Positions 46,801 to 60,587 of a stretch of DNA of 64,000 bases are shown in pieces; the stretch's first letter is position 1; each line of letters starts with the position of its first letter. Origin of the DNA: Osmia lignaria lignaria. Lineage: Eukaryota; Arthropoda; Insecta; Hymenoptera; Megachilidae. The stretch covers positions 15,088,001-15,152,000 of the forward strand of contig NW_027478160.1 of the NCBI RefSeq assembly GCF_051020975.1, written 5' to 3'. The notes beneath the pieces were generated by a model. It did not search any database. It saw only the letters and a list, made by a program, of their open reading frames with translations, and was not told the DNA's origin. The translations under genes were made by a program, and so were the position numbers.

Positions 46801-48768
46801 ACATAATAGAGATACAGAAACACGGTGGCCCCTTTCTTTGAGATAACTCTGCACTAGTGCGAGCCGCAAATGCCACTTCCAGCTTAGCTGTGCAGAAGAA
46901 GAACAACAAGAAGAAGAAATATCTCGAAACATGTCCGTCAGGCCCCTTCCCTTGAGATAAATCTGCAAATATCTCGGAATCGAAGCGAGCTATGGCAAAA
47001 TGTTAAGAGACCTTTTTTGTAGAGAATTAAGTTTCCTACTTTTTATCTTCTATGATATTTTTTGATCAGATGCGTAGTTCTCGAGATATATTAAGATATT
47101 TAAAAGTTCCGAAGCCGCACCAACATAATAGAGATACAGAAACACCGTGGCCCCTTTCTTTGAGATAACTCTGCACTATTGCGAGCTGTAAATGCCACTT
47201 CCAGCTTAGCTGTGCAGAAGAAGAACAACAAGAAGAAGAAATATCTCGAAATATGTCCGTCAGGCCAGTTCCTTTGAGCTGAATCTGCAAATATCTCGGA
47301 AACGAAGCGAGCTATGGCAAAATGTTAAGAGACGTTTTTTATAGAGAATTATGTTTCCTACAATTTATGTTCTATGATATTTTTTGATCAGAAGCGTAGT
47401 TTTCGAGATACATCGAGATATTTAAAAGTTCCGAAGCCGCACCAACATAATAGGGATACAGAAACACCGTGGCCCCTTTCTTTGAGATAACTCTGCACTA
47501 GTGCGAGCCGCAAATGCCACTTCCAGCTTAGCTGTGCAGAAGAAGAGCAACAAGAAGAAGAAATATCTCGAAATATGTCGGTCAGGCCCCTTCCCTTGAG
47601 ATATATCTGCAAATATCTCGGAAACGAAGCGAGCTATGGCAAAATGTTAAGAGACCTTTTTTGTAGAGAATTATGCTTCCTACAATTTATGTTCTATGAT
47701 ATTTTTTGATCAGAAGCGTAGTTTTCGAGATACATCGAGATATTTAAAAGTTCCGAAGCCGCACCAACATAATAGAGATGCAGAAACACCGTGGCCCCTT
47801 TCTTTGAGATAACTCTGCACTATTGCGAGCTGCAAATGCCACTTCCAGCTTAGCTGTGCAGAGGAAGAACAACAAGAAGAAGAAATATCTCGAAATATGT
47901 CCGTCAGGCCAGTTCCTTTGAGCTGAATCTGCAAATATCTCGGAAACGAAGCGAGCTATGGCAAAATGTTAAGAGACGTTTTTTGTAGAGAATTATGTTT
48001 CCTACAATTTATGTTCTATGATATTTTTTGATCAGAAGCGTAGTTTTCGAGATATATCGAGGTATTTAAAAGTTCCGAAGCCGCACCAACATAGTAGGGA
48101 TACAGAAACACCGTGGCCCCTTTCTTTGAGATAACTCTGCACTAGTGCGAGCCGCAAATGCCACTTCCAGCTTAGCTGTGCAGAAGAAGAACAACAAGAA
48201 GAAGAAATATCTCGAAATATGTCCGTCAGGCCCCTTCCCTTGAGATAAATCTGCAAATATCTCGGAAACGAAGCGAGCTATGGCGAAATGTTAAGAGACC
48301 TTTTTTGTAGAGAATTAAGTTTCCTACTTTTCATGTTTTATGATATTTTTTGATCAGATGCGTAGTTCTCGAGATATATCAAGATATTTAATAGTTCCGA
48401 AGCCGCACCAACATAATAGAGATACAGAAACACCGTGGCCCCTTTCTTTGAGATAACTCTGCACTATTGCGAGCTGCAAATGCCACTTCCAGCATAGCTG
48501 TGCAGAGGAAGAACAACAAGAAGAAGAAATATCTCGAAATATGTCCGTCAGGCCCCTTCCCTTGAGATAAATCTGCAAATATCTCGGAAACGAAGCGAGC
48601 TATGGCGAAATGTTAAGAGACCTTTTTGTAGAGAATTAAGTTTCCTACTTTTTATGTTGTATGATATTTTTTGATCAGAAGCGTAGTTTTCGAGATATAT
48701 CGAGATATTTAAAAGTTCCGAAGCCGCACCAACATAATAGGGATACAGAAACACCGTGGCCCCTTTCT
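43618..48768. repeat. HOR copy 2: 16-unit version (5151 bp)
   Basis: This is the same unit order as the preceding 14-mer plus two extra monomers, 45134 and 47066. Both extra units begin with the same left part (TTTTTATCTTC spacer, then GAGATATATTAAGATATT). They follow related units (44812 and 46744) that share AAACCGCACC and ACACGGTG. The extra length is exactly two monomers, so register is kept. The junction with copy 1 lies inside unit 43524. Confidence 0.92.
48354..48674. repeat. Length-variant monomer, 321 bp (T-tract loss, second of the pair)
   Basis: Carries the same T-tract shortening, at about 48622, as unit 43203, with the same neighbouring private substitutions. It is the last unit of the 16-unit HOR copy. 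Confidence 0.95.
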
Positions 48769-50606
48769 TTGAGATAACTCTGCACTAGTGCGAGCCGCAA
48801 ATGCCACTTCCAGCTTAGCTGTGCAGAAGAAGAACAACAAGAAGAAGAAATATCTCGAAATATGTCCGTCAGGCCCCTTCCCTTGAGATAAATCTGCAAA
48901 TATCTCGGAAACGAAGCGAGCTATGGCAAAATGTTCAGAGACGTTTTTTGTAGAGAATTATGTTTCCTACAATTTATGTTCTATGATATTTTTTGATCAG
49001 AAGCGTAGTTTTCGAGATATATCGAGGTATTTAAAAGTTCCGAAGCCGCACCAACATAATAGGGATACAGAAACACCGTGGCCCCTTTCTTTGAGATAAC
49101 TCTGCACTAGTGCGAGCCGCAGATGCCACTTCCAGCTTAGCTGTGCAGAAGAAGAACAACAAGAAGAAGAAATATCTCGAAATATGTCCGTCAGGCCCCT
49201 TCCCTTGAGATAAATCTGCAAATATCTCGGAAACGAAGCGAGCTATGGCGAAATGTTAAGAGACCTTTTTTGTAGAGAATTAAGTTTCCTACTTTTCATG
49301 TTCTATGATATTTTTTGATCAGATGCGTAGTTCTCGAGATATATCAAGATATTTAAAAGTTCCGAAGCCGCACCAACATAATAGAGATACAGAAACACCG
49401 TGGCCCCTTTCTTTGAGATAACTCTGCACTATTGCGAGCTGCAAATGCCACTTCCAGCTTAGCTGTGCAGAGGAAGAACAACAAGAAGAAGAAATATCTC
49501 GAAATATGTCCGTCAGGCCAGTTCCTTTGAGCTGAATCTGCAAATATCTCGGAAACGAAGCGAGCTATGGCAAAATGTTAAGAGACGTTTTTTGTAGAGA
49601 ATTATGTTTCCTACAATTCATGTTCTATGATATTTTTTGATCAGAAGCGTAGTTTTCGAGATATATCGAGATATTTAAAAGTTCCGAAGCCGCACCAACA
49701 TAATAGGGATACAGAAACACCGTGGCCCCTTTCTTTGAGATAACTCTGCACTAGTGCGAGCCGCAAATGTCACTTCCAGCTTAGCTGTGCAGAAGAAGAA
49801 CAACAAGAAGAAGAAATATCTCGAAATATGTCCGTCAGGCCCCTTCCCTTGAGATAAATCTGCAAATATCTCGGAAACGAAGCGAGCTATGGCAAAATGT
49901 TAAGAGACCTTTTTTGTAGAGAATTAAGTTTCCTACTTTTTATGTTCTATGATATTTTTTGATCAGATGCGTAGTTCTCGAGATATATCAAGATATTTAA
50001 AAGTTCCGAAGCCGCACCAACATAATAGAGATACAGAAACACCGTGGCCCCTTTCTTTGAGATAACTCTGCACTATTGCGAGCTGCAAATGCCACTTCCA
50101 GCTTAGCTGTGCAGAGGAAGAACAACAAGAAGAAGAAATATCTCGAAATATGTCCGTCAGGCCAGTTCCTTTGAGCTGAATCTGCAAATATCTCGGAAAC
50201 GAAGCGAGCTATGGCAAAATGTTAAGAGACGTTTTTTATAGAGAATTATGTTTCCTACAATTTATGTTCTATGATATTTTTTGATCAGAAGCGTAGTTTT
50301 CGAGATATATCGAGATATTTAAAAGTTCCGAAGCCGCACCAACATAATAGGGATACAGAAACACCGTGGCCCCTTTCTTTGAGATAACTCTGCACTAGTG
50401 CGAGCCGCAAATGCCACTTCCAGCTTAGCTGTGCAGAAGAAGAACAACAAGAAGAAGAAATATCTCGAAATATGTCGGTCAGGCCCCTTCCCTTGAGATA
50501 TATCTGCAAATATCTCGGAAACGAAGCGAGCTATGGCAAAATGTTAAGAGACCTTTTTTGTAGAGAATTATGCTTCCTACAATTTATGTTCTATGATATT
50601 TTTTGA

Positions 50607-53600
50607 TCAGAAGCGTAGTTTTCGAGATACATCGAGATATTTATAAGTTCCGAAGCCGCACCAACATAATAGAGATACAGAAACACCGTGGCCCCTTTCT
50701 TTGAGATAACTCTGCACTAGTGCGAGCCGCAAATGCCAGTTCCAGCTTAGCTGTGCAGAAGAAGAACAACAAGAAGAAGAAATATCTCGAAATATGTCCG
50801 TCAGGCCCCTTCCCTTGAGATAAATCTGCAAATATCTCGGAAACGAAGCGAGCTATGGCAAAATGTTAAGAGACCTTTTTTGTAGAGAATTAAGTTTCCT
50901 ACTTTTTATGTTGTATGATATTTTTTGATCAGATGCGTAGTTCTCGAGATATATCAAGATATTTAAAAGTTCCGAAGCCGCACCAACATAATAGAGATAC
51001 AGAAACACCGTGGCCCCTTTCTTTGAGATAACTCTGCACTATTGCGAGCTGCAAATGCCACTTCCAGCTTAGCTGTGCAGAGGAAGAACAACAAGAAGAA
51101 GAAATATCTCGAAATATGTCCGTCAGGCCAGTTCCTTTGAGCTGAATCTGCAAATATCTCGGAAACGAAGCGAGCTATGGCAAAATGTTAAGAGACGTTT
51201 TTTGTAGAGAATTATGTTTCCTACAATTTATGTTCTATGATATTTTTTGATCAGAAGCGTAGTTTTCGAGATATATCGAGATATTTAAAAGTTCCGAAGC
51301 CGCACCAACATAATAGGGATACAGAAACACCGTGGCCCCTTTCTTTGAGATAACTCTGCACTAGTGCGAGCCGCAAATGCCACTTCCAGCTTAGCTGTGC
51401 AGAAGAAGAACAACAAGAAGAAGAAATATCTCGAAATATGTCCGTCAGGCCCCTTCCCTTGAGATAAATCTGCAAATATCTCGGAAACGAAGCGAGCTAT
51501 GGCAAAATGTTAAGAGACCTTTTTTGTAGAGAATTAAGTTTCCTACTTTTTATGTTCTATGATATTTTTTGATCAGATGCGTAGTTCTCGAGATATATCA
51601 AGATATTTAAAAGTTCCGAAGCCGCACCAACATAATAGAGATACAGAAACACCGTGGCCCCTTTCTTTGAGATAACTCTGCACTATTGCGAGCTGTAAAT
51701 GCCACTTCCAGCTTAGCTGTGCAGAAGAAGAACAACAAGAAGAAGAAATATCTCGAAATATGTCCGTCAGGCCCCTTCCCTTGAGATATATCTGCAAATA
51801 TCTCGGAAACGAAGCGAGCTATGGCAAAATGTTAAGAGACCTTTTTTGTAGAGAATTCTGTTTCCTATAATTTATGTTCTATGATATTTTTTGATCAGAA
51901 GCGTAGTTTTCGAGATACATCGAGATATTTAAAAGTTCCGAAGCCGCACAAACATAATAGAGATACAGAAACACCGTGGCCCCTTTCTTTGAGATAACTC
52001 TGCACTATTGCGAGCTGCAAATGCCACTTCCAGCTTAGCTGTGCAGAGTAAGAACAACAAGAAGAAGAAATATCTCGAAATATGTCCGTCAGGCCCCTTC
52101 CCTTGAGATAAATCTGCAAATATCTCGGAAACGAAGCGAGCTATGGCAAAATGTTAAGAGACCTTTTTTGTAGAGAATTATGTTTCCTACTTTTTATGTT
52201 CTATGATATTTTTTGATCAGATGCGTAGTTCTCGAGATATATCAAGATATTTAAAAGTTCCGAAGCCGCACCAACATAATAGAGATACAGAAACACCGTG
52301 GCCCCGTTCTTTGAGATAACTCTGCACTATTGCGCGCTGTAAATGCCACTTCCAGCTTAGCTGTGCAGAAGAAGAACAACAAGAAGAAGAAATATCTCGA
52401 AATATGTCCGTCAGGCCCCTTCCCTTGAGATATATCTGCAAATATCTCGGAAACGAAGCGAGCTATGGCAAAATGTTAAGAGACCTTTTTTGTAGAGAAT
52501 TCTGTTTCCTATAATTTATGTTCTATGATATTTTTTGATCAGAAGCGTAGTTTTCGAGATACATCGAGATATTTAAAAGTTCCGAAGCCGCACAAACATA
52601 ATAGAGATACAGAAACACCGTGGCCCCTTTCTTTGAGATAACTCTGCACTATTGCGAGCTGCAAATGCCACTTCCAGCTTAGCTGTGCAGAGTAAGAACA
52701 ACAAGAAGAAGAAATATCTCGAAATATGTCCGTCAGGCCAGTTCCTTTGAGCTGAATCTGCAAATATCTCGGAAACGAAGCGAGCTATGGCGAAATGTTA
52801 AGAGACCTTTTTTGTAGAGAATTAAGTTTCCTACTTTTCATGTTCTATGATATTTTTTGATCAGATGCGTAGTTCTCGAGATATATCAAGATATTTAAAA
52901 GTTCCGAAGCCGCACCAACATAATAGAGATACAGAAACACCGTGGCCCCTTTCTTTGAGATAACTCTGCACGATTGCGAGCTGTAAATGCCACTTCCAGC
53001 TTAGCTGTGCAGCAGAAGGACAACAAGAAGAAGAAATATCTCGAAATATGTCCGTCAGGCCCCTTCCCTTGAGATAAATCTGCAAATATCTCGGAAACGA
53101 AGCGAGCTATGGCAAAATGTTAAGAGACCTTTTTTGTAGAGAATTATGCTTCCTACAATTTATGTTCTATGATATTTTTTGATCAGAAGCGTAGTTTTCG
53201 AGATACATCGAGATATTTATAAGTTCCGAAGCCGCACCAACATAATAGAGATACAGAAACACCGTGGCCCCTTTCTTTGAGATAACTCTGCACTAGTGCG
53301 AGCCGCAAATGCCAGTTCCAGCTTAGCTGTGCAGAAGAAGAACAACAAGAAGAAGAAATATCTCGAAATATGTCCGTCAGGCCCCTTCCCTTGAGATAAA
53401 TCTGCAAATATCTCGGAAACGAAGCGAGCTATGGCAAAATGTTAAGAGACCTTTTTTGTAGAGAATTAAGTTTCCTACTTTTTATGTTGTATGATATTTT
53501 TTGATCAGATGCGTAGTTCTCGAGATATATCAAGATATTTAAAAGTTCCGAAGCCGCACCAACATAATAGAGATACAGAAACACCGTGGCCCCTTTCTTT

Positions 53601-55436
53601 GAGATAACTCTGCACTATTGCGAGCTGCAAATGCCACTTCCAGCTTAGCTGTGCAGAGGAAGAACAACAAGAAGAAGAAATATCTCGAAATATGTCCGTC
53701 AGGCCAGTTCCTTTGAGCTGAATCTGCAAATATCTCGGAAACGAAGCGAGCTATGGCAAAATCTTAAGAGACGTTTTTTGTAGAGAATTATGTTTCCTAC
53801 AATTTATGTTCTATGATATTTTTTGATCAGAAGCGTAGTTTTCGAGATATATCGAGATATTTAAAAGTTCCGAAGCCGCACCAACATAATAGAGATACAG
53901 AAACACCGTGGCCCCTTTCTTTGAGATAACTCTGCACTAGTGCGAGCCGCAAATGCCACTTCCAGCTTAGCTGTGCAGAAGAAGAACAACAAGAAGAAGA
54001 AATATCTCGAAATATGTCCGTCAGGCCCCTTCCCTTGAGATAAATCTGCAAATATCTCGGAAACGAAGCGAGCTATGGCAAAATGTTAAGAGACCTTTTT
54101 TGTAGAGAATTAAGTTTCCTACTTTTTATGTTCTATGATATTTTTTGATCAGATGCGTAGTTCTCGAGATATATCAAGATATTTAAAAGTTCCGAAGCCG
54201 CACCAACATAATAGAGATACAGAAACACCGTGGCCCCTTTCTTTGAGATAACTCTGCACTATTGCGAGCTGCAAATGCCACTTCCAGCTTAGCTGTGCAG
54301 AGGAAGAACAACAAGAAGAAGAAATATCTCGAAATATGTCCGTCAGGCCAGTTCCTTTGAGCTGAATCTGCAAATATCTCGGAAACGAAGCGAGCTATGG
54401 CAAAATGTTAAGAGACGTTTTTTATAGAGAATTATGTTTCCTACAATTTATGTTCTATGATATTTTTTGATCAGAAGCGTAGTTTTCGAGATATATCGAG
54501 ATATTTAAAAGTTCCGAAGCCGCACCAACATAATAGGGATACAGAAACCCCGTGGCCCCTTTCTTTGAGATAACTCTGCACTATTGCGAGCTGCAAATGC
54601 CACTTCCAGCTTAGCTGTGCAGAGGAAGAACAACAAGAAGAAGAAATATCTCGAAATATGTCCGTCAGGCCAGTTCCTTTGAGCTGAATCTGCAAATATC
54701 TCGGAAACGAAGCGAGCTATGGCGAAATGTTAAGAGACCTTTTTTGTAGAGAATTAAGTTTCCTACTTTTCCTGTTCTATGATATTTTTTGATCAGATGC
54801 GTAGTTCTCGAGATATATCAAGATATTTAAAAGTTCCGAAGCCGCACCAACATAATAGAGATACAGAAACACCGTGGCCCCTTTCTTTGAGATAACTCTG
54901 CACGATTGCGAGCTGTAAATGCCACTTCCAGCTTAGCTGTGCAGAAGAAGGACAACAAGAAGAAGAAATATCTCGAAATATGTCCGTCAGGCCCCTTCCC
55001 TTGAGATAAATCTGCAAATATCTCGGAAACGAAGCGAGCTATGGCAAAATGTTAAGAGACCTTTTTTGTAGAGAATTATGCTTCCTACAATTTATGTTCT
55101 ATGATATTTTTTGATCAGAAGCGTAGTTTTCGAGATACATCGAGATATTTATAAGTTCCGAAGCCGCGCCAACATAATAGAGATACAGAAACACCGTGGC
55201 CCCTTTCTTTGAGATAACTCTGCACTAGCGCGAGCCGCAAATGCCAGTTCCAGCTTAGCTGTGCAGAAGAAGAACAACAAGAAGAAGAAATATCTCGAAA
55301 TATGTCCGTCAGGCCCCTTCCCTTGAGATAAATCTGCAAATATCTCGGAAACGAAGCGAGCTATGGCAAAATGTTAAGAGACCTTTTTTGTAGAGAATTA
55401 AGTTTCCTAGTTTTTATGTTGTATGATATTTTTTGA
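50607..55436. repeat. HOR cluster marked by TTATAAGTT/GCCAGTTCC units
   Basis: Units 50607, 53183 and 55115 share GATATTTATAAGTTCC, AAATGCCAGTTCCAG and GAGATACATCG. They are spaced 8 units (2576 bp) and 6 units (1932 bp) apart. About 50540-51316 matches 53116-53892 with few differences (one is AAAATCTTAAG at about 53760). Units 52861-53505 correspond to 54793-55437 at the 6-unit offset, with GCAGCAGAAGGAC in the former against GCAGAAGAAGGAC in the latter. Confidence 0.88.
51556..52740. repeat. Two-unit (644 bp) duplication
   Basis: About 51556-52096 matches 52200-52740. Markers present in both and nowhere else seen are GAATTCTGTTTCCTATAATT, CCGCACAAACATAAT and GCAGAGTAAGAACAAC. Differences include CCCCGTTC and TTGCGCGCTG in the second copy, and the right block of the last unit, which is Y in 51895 but Q2 in 52539. 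This smaller event sits between two copies of the larger unit marked by TTATAAGTT. Confidence 0.88.
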
Positions 55437-55757
55437 TCAGATGCGTAGTTCTCGAGATATATCAAGATATTTAAAAGTTCCGAAGCCGCACCAACATAAT
55501 AGAGATACAGAAACACCGTGGCCCCTTTCTTTGAGATAACTCTGCACTATTGCGAGCTGCAAATGCCACTTCCAGCTTAGCTGTGCAGAGGAAGAACAAC
55601 AAGAAAAGAAATATCTCGAAATATGTCCGTCAGGCCAGTTCCTTTGAGCTGAATCTGCAAATATCTCGGAAACGAAGCGAGCTATGGCAAAATGTTAAGA
55701 GACGTTTTTTGTAGAGAATTATGTTTCCTACAATTTATGTTCTATGATATTTTTTGA
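55437..55757. repeat. Length-variant monomer, 321 bp (purine tract)
   Basis: One G is missing from the GAA tract at about 55606 (AACAAGAAAAGAAATATC). TTCCTAGTTTTTATG just upstream is also private. The minus-strand frame is broken. Confidence 0.95.
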
Positions 55758-58700
55758 TCAGAAGCGTAGTGTTCGAGATATATCGAGATATTTAAAAGTT
55801 CCGAAGCCGCACCAACATAATAGGGATACAGAAACACCGTGGCCCCTTTCTTTGAGATAACTCTGCACTAGTGCGAGCCGCAAATGCCACTTCCAGCTTA
55901 GCTGTGCAGAAGAAGAACAACAAGAAGAAGAAATATCTCGAAATATGTCCGTCAGGCCCCTTCCCTTGAGATAAATCTGCAAATATCTCGGAAACGAAGC
56001 GAGCTATGGCAAAATGTTAAGAGACCTTTTTTGTAGAGAATTAAGTTTCCTACTTTTTATGTTCTATGATATTTTTTGATCAGATGCGTAGTTTTCGAGA
56101 TATATCGAGATATTTAAAAGTTCCGAAGCCGCACCAACATAATAGAGATACAGAAACACCGTGGCCCCTTTCTTTGAGATAACTCTGCACTAGTGCGAGC
56201 CGCAAATGCCACTTCCAGCTTAGCTGTGCAGAAGAAGAACAACAAGAAGAAGAAATATCTCGAAATATGTCCGTCAGGCCCCTTCCCTTGAGATAAATCT
56301 GCAAATATCTCGGAAACGAAGCGAGGTATGGCAAAATGTTCAGAGACCTTTTTTGTAGAGAATTAAGTTTCCTACTTTTTATGTTCTATGATATTTTTTG
56401 ATCAGATGCGTAGTTCTCGAGATATATCAAGATATTTAAAAGTTCCGAAGCCGCACCAACATAATAGAGATACAGAAACACCGTGGCCCCTTTCTTTGAG
56501 ATAACTCTGCACTAGTGCGAGCCGCAAATGCCACTTCCAGCTTAGCTGTGCAGAAGAAGAACAACAAGAAGAAGAAATATCTCGAAATATGTCCGTCAGG
56601 CCCCTTCCCTTGAGATAAATCTGCAAATATCTCGGAAACGAAGCGAGCTATGGCAAAATGTTCAGAGACCTTTTTTGTAGAGAATTAAGTTTCCTACTTT
56701 TTATGTTCTATGATATTTTTTGATCAGATGCGTAGTTCTCGAGATATATCAATATATTTAAAAGTTCCGAAGCCGCACCAACATAATAGAGATACAGAAA
56801 CACCGTGGCCCCTTTCTTTGAGATAACTCTGCACTATTGCGAGCTGCAAATGCCACTTCCAGCTTAGCTGTGCAGAGGAAGAACAACAAGAAGAAGAAAT
56901 ATCTCGAAATATGTCCGTCAGGCCAGTTCCTTTGAGCTGAATCTGCAAATATCTCGGAAACGAAGCGAGCTATGGCAAAATGTTAAGAGACGTTTTTTAT
57001 AGAGAATTATGTTTCCTACAATTTATGTTCTATGATATTTTTTGATCAGAAGCGTAGTTTTCGAGATATATCGAGATATTTAAAAGTTCCGAAGCCGCAC
57101 CAACATAATAGAGATACAGAAACACCGTGGCCCCTTTCTTTGAGATAACTCTGCACTATTGCGAGCCGCAAATGCCACTTACAGCTTAGCTGTGCAGAAG
57201 AAGAACAACAAGAAGAAGAAATATCTCGAAATATGTCCGTTAGGCCCCTTCCCTTGAGATAAATCTGCAAATATCTCGGAAACGAAGCGAGCTATGGCAA
57301 AATGTTAAGAGACCTTTTTTGTAGAGAATTCTGTTTCCTACAATTTATGTTCTATGATATTTTTTGATCAGAAGCGTAGTTTTCGAGATATATCGAGATA
57401 TTTAAAAGTTCCGAAGCCGCACCAACATAATAGAGATACAGAAACACCGTGGCCCCTTTCTTTGAGATAACTCTGCACTAGTGCGAGCCGCAAATGCCAC
57501 TTCCAGCTTAGCTGTGCAGAAGAAGAACAACAAGAAGAAGAAATATCTCGAAATATGTCCGTCAGGCCCCTTCCCTTGAGATAAATCTGCAAATATCTCG
57601 GAAACGAAGCGAGCTATGGCAAAATGTTCAGAGACCTTTTTTGTAGAGAATTAAGTTTCCTACTTTTTATGTTCTATGATATTTTTTGATCAGATGCGTA
57701 GTTCTCGAGATATATCAAGATATTTAAAAGTTCCGAAGCCGCACCAACATAATAGAGATACAGAAACACCGTGGCCCCTTTCTTTGAGATAACTCTGCAC
57801 TATTGCGAGCTGCAAATGCCACTTCCAGCTTAGCTGTGCAGAGGAAGAACAACAAGAAGAAGAAATATCTCGAAATATGTCCGTCAGGCCAGTTCCTTTG
57901 AGTTGAATCTGCAAATATCTCGGAAACGAAGCGAGCTATGGCAAAATGTTAAGAGACGTTTTTTATAGAGAATTATGTTTCCTACAATTTATGTTCTATG
58001 ATATTTTTTGATCAGAAGCGTAGTTTTCGAGATATATCGAGATATTTAAAAGTTCCGAAGCCGCACCAACATAATAGAGATACAGAAACACCGTGGCCCC
58101 TTTCTTTGAGATAACTCTGCACTATTGCGAGCTGCAAATGCCACTTCCAGCTTAGCTGTGCAGAGGAAGAACAACAAGAAGAAGAAATATCTCGAAATAT
58201 GTCCGTCAGGCCAGTTCCTTTGAGCTGAATCTGCAAATATCTCGGAAACGAAGCGAGCTATGGCAAAATGTTAAGAGACGTTTTTTATAGAGAATTATGT
58301 TTCCTACAATTTATGTTCTATGATATTTTTTGATCAGAAGCGTAGTTTTCGAGATATATCGAGATATTTAAAAGTTCCGAAGCCGCACCAACATAATAGA
58401 GATACAGAAACACCGTGGCCCCTTTCTTTGAGATAACTCTGCACTATTGCGAGCCGCAAATGCCACTTCCAGCTTAGCTGTGCAGAAGAAGAACAACAAG
58501 AAGAAGAAATATCTCGAAATATGTCCGTCAGGCCCCTTCCCTTGAGATAAATCTGCAAATATCTCGGAAACGAAGCGAGCTATGGCGAAATGTTAAGAGA
58601 CCTTTTTTGTAGAGAATTAAGTTTCCTACTTTTTATGTTCTATGATATTTTTTGATCAGATGCGTAGTTCTCGAGATATATCAAGATATTTAAAAGTTCC

Positions 58701-60587
58701 GAAGCCGCACCAACATAATAGAGATACAGAAACACCGTGGCCCCTTTCTTTGAGATAACTCTGCACTATTGCGAGCTGCTAATGCCACATCCAGCTTAGC
58801 TGTGCAGAGGAGGAACAACAAGAAGAAGAAATATCTCGAAATATGTCCGTCAGGCCAGTTCCTTTGAGCTGAATCTGCAAATATCTCGGAAACGAAGCGA
58901 GCTATGGCAAAATGTTAAGAGACGTTTTTTGTAGAGAATTATATTTCCTACAATTTATGTTCTATGATATTTTTTGATCAGAAGCGTAGTTTTCGAGATA
59001 TATCGAGATATTTAAAAGTTCCGAAGCCGCACCAACATAATAGGGATACAGAAACACCGTGGCCCCTTTCTTTGAGATAACTCTGCACTAGTGCGAGCCG
59101 CAAATGCCACTTCCAGCTTAGCTGTGCAGAAGAAGAACAACAAGAAGAAGAAATATCTCGAAATATGTCCGTTAGGCCCCTTCCCTTGAGATAAATCTGC
59201 AAATATCTCGGAAACGAAGCGAGCTATGGCAAAATGTTAAGAGACCTTTTTTGTAGAGAATTAAGTTTCCTACTTTTTATGTTCTATGATATTTTTTGAT
59301 GAGATGCGTAGTTCTCGAGATATATCAAGATATTTAAAAGTTCCGAAGCCGCACCAACATAATAGAGATACAGAAACACCGTGGCCCCTCTCTTTGAGAT
59401 AACTCTGCACTATTGCGAGCTGCAAATGCCACTTCCAGCTTAGCTGTGCACAGGAAGAACAACAAGAAGAAGAAATATCTCGAAATATGTCCGTCACGCC
59501 AGTTCCTTTGAGCTGAATCTGCAAATATCTCGGAAACGAAGCGAGCTATGGCAAAATGTTAAGAGACGTTTTTTGTAGAGAATTATGTTTCCTACAATTT
59601 ATGTTCTATGATATTTTTTGATCAGAAGCGTAGTTTTCGAGATATATCGAGATATTTAAAAGTTCCGAAGCCGCACCAACATAATAGGGATACAGAAACA
59701 CCGTGGGCCCTTTCTTTGAGATAACTCTGCACTAGTGCGAGCCGCAAATGCCACTTCCAGCTTAGCTGTGCAGAAGAAGAACAACAAGAAGAAGAAATAT
59801 CTCGAAATATGTCCGTCAGGCCCCTTCCCTTGAGATAAATCTGCAAATATCTCGGAAACGAAGCGAGCTATGGCAAAATGTTAAGAGACCTTTTTTGTAG
59901 AGAATTAAGTTTCCTACTTTTTATGTTCTATGATATTTTTTGATCAGATGCGTAGTTCTCGAGATATATCAAGATATTTAAAAGTTCCGAAGCCGCACCA
60001 ACATAATAGAGATACAGAAACACAGTGGCCCCTTTCTTTGAGATAACTCTGCACTAGTGCGAGCCGCAAATGCCACTTCCAGCTTAGCTGTGCAGAAGAA
60101 GAACAACAAGAAGAAGAAATATCTCGAAATATGTCCGACAGGCCCCTTCCCTTGAGAAAAATCTGCAAATATCTCGGAAACGAAGCGAGCTATGGCGAAA
60201 TGTTAAGAGACCTTTTTTGTAGAGAATTAAGTTTCCTACTTTTTATCTTCTACGATATTTTTTGATCAGATGCGTAGTTTTCGAGATATATCGAGATATT
60301 TAAAAGTTCCGAAGCCGCACCAACATAATAGAGATACAGAAACACCGTGGCCCCTTTCTTTGAGATAACTCTGCACTATTGCGACCTGCAAATGCCACTT
60401 CCAGCTCAGCTGTGCAGAAGAAGAACAACATGAAGAAGAAATATCTCGAAATATGTCCGTCAGGCCCCTTCCCTTGAGATAAATCTGCAAATATCTCTGA
60501 AACGAAGCGAGCTATGGCAAAATGTTAAGAGACCGTTTTTGTAGAAAATTAAGTTTCCTACTTTTTATGTTCTATGATATTTTTTGA

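Larger units (their letters stand above)
39017..60265. repeat. Array domain V: Q2-rich domain with AGGGAT variant
   Basis: A units here commonly carry ATAATAGGGATACAG in place of ATAATAGAGATACAG, and the Q form is nearly always Q2 (GGCCAGTTCC). B/Q2 and A/Y units often alternate, for example across 49.3-51.5 kb. Other domain markers are GAGATACATCGAG (42237, 42559, 47388, 47710, 50607 and later), ATGGCGAAATG, and GACGTTTTTTATAG. Several HORs lie in it. Register is strict apart from three 1-bp short units. Confidence 0.85.
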
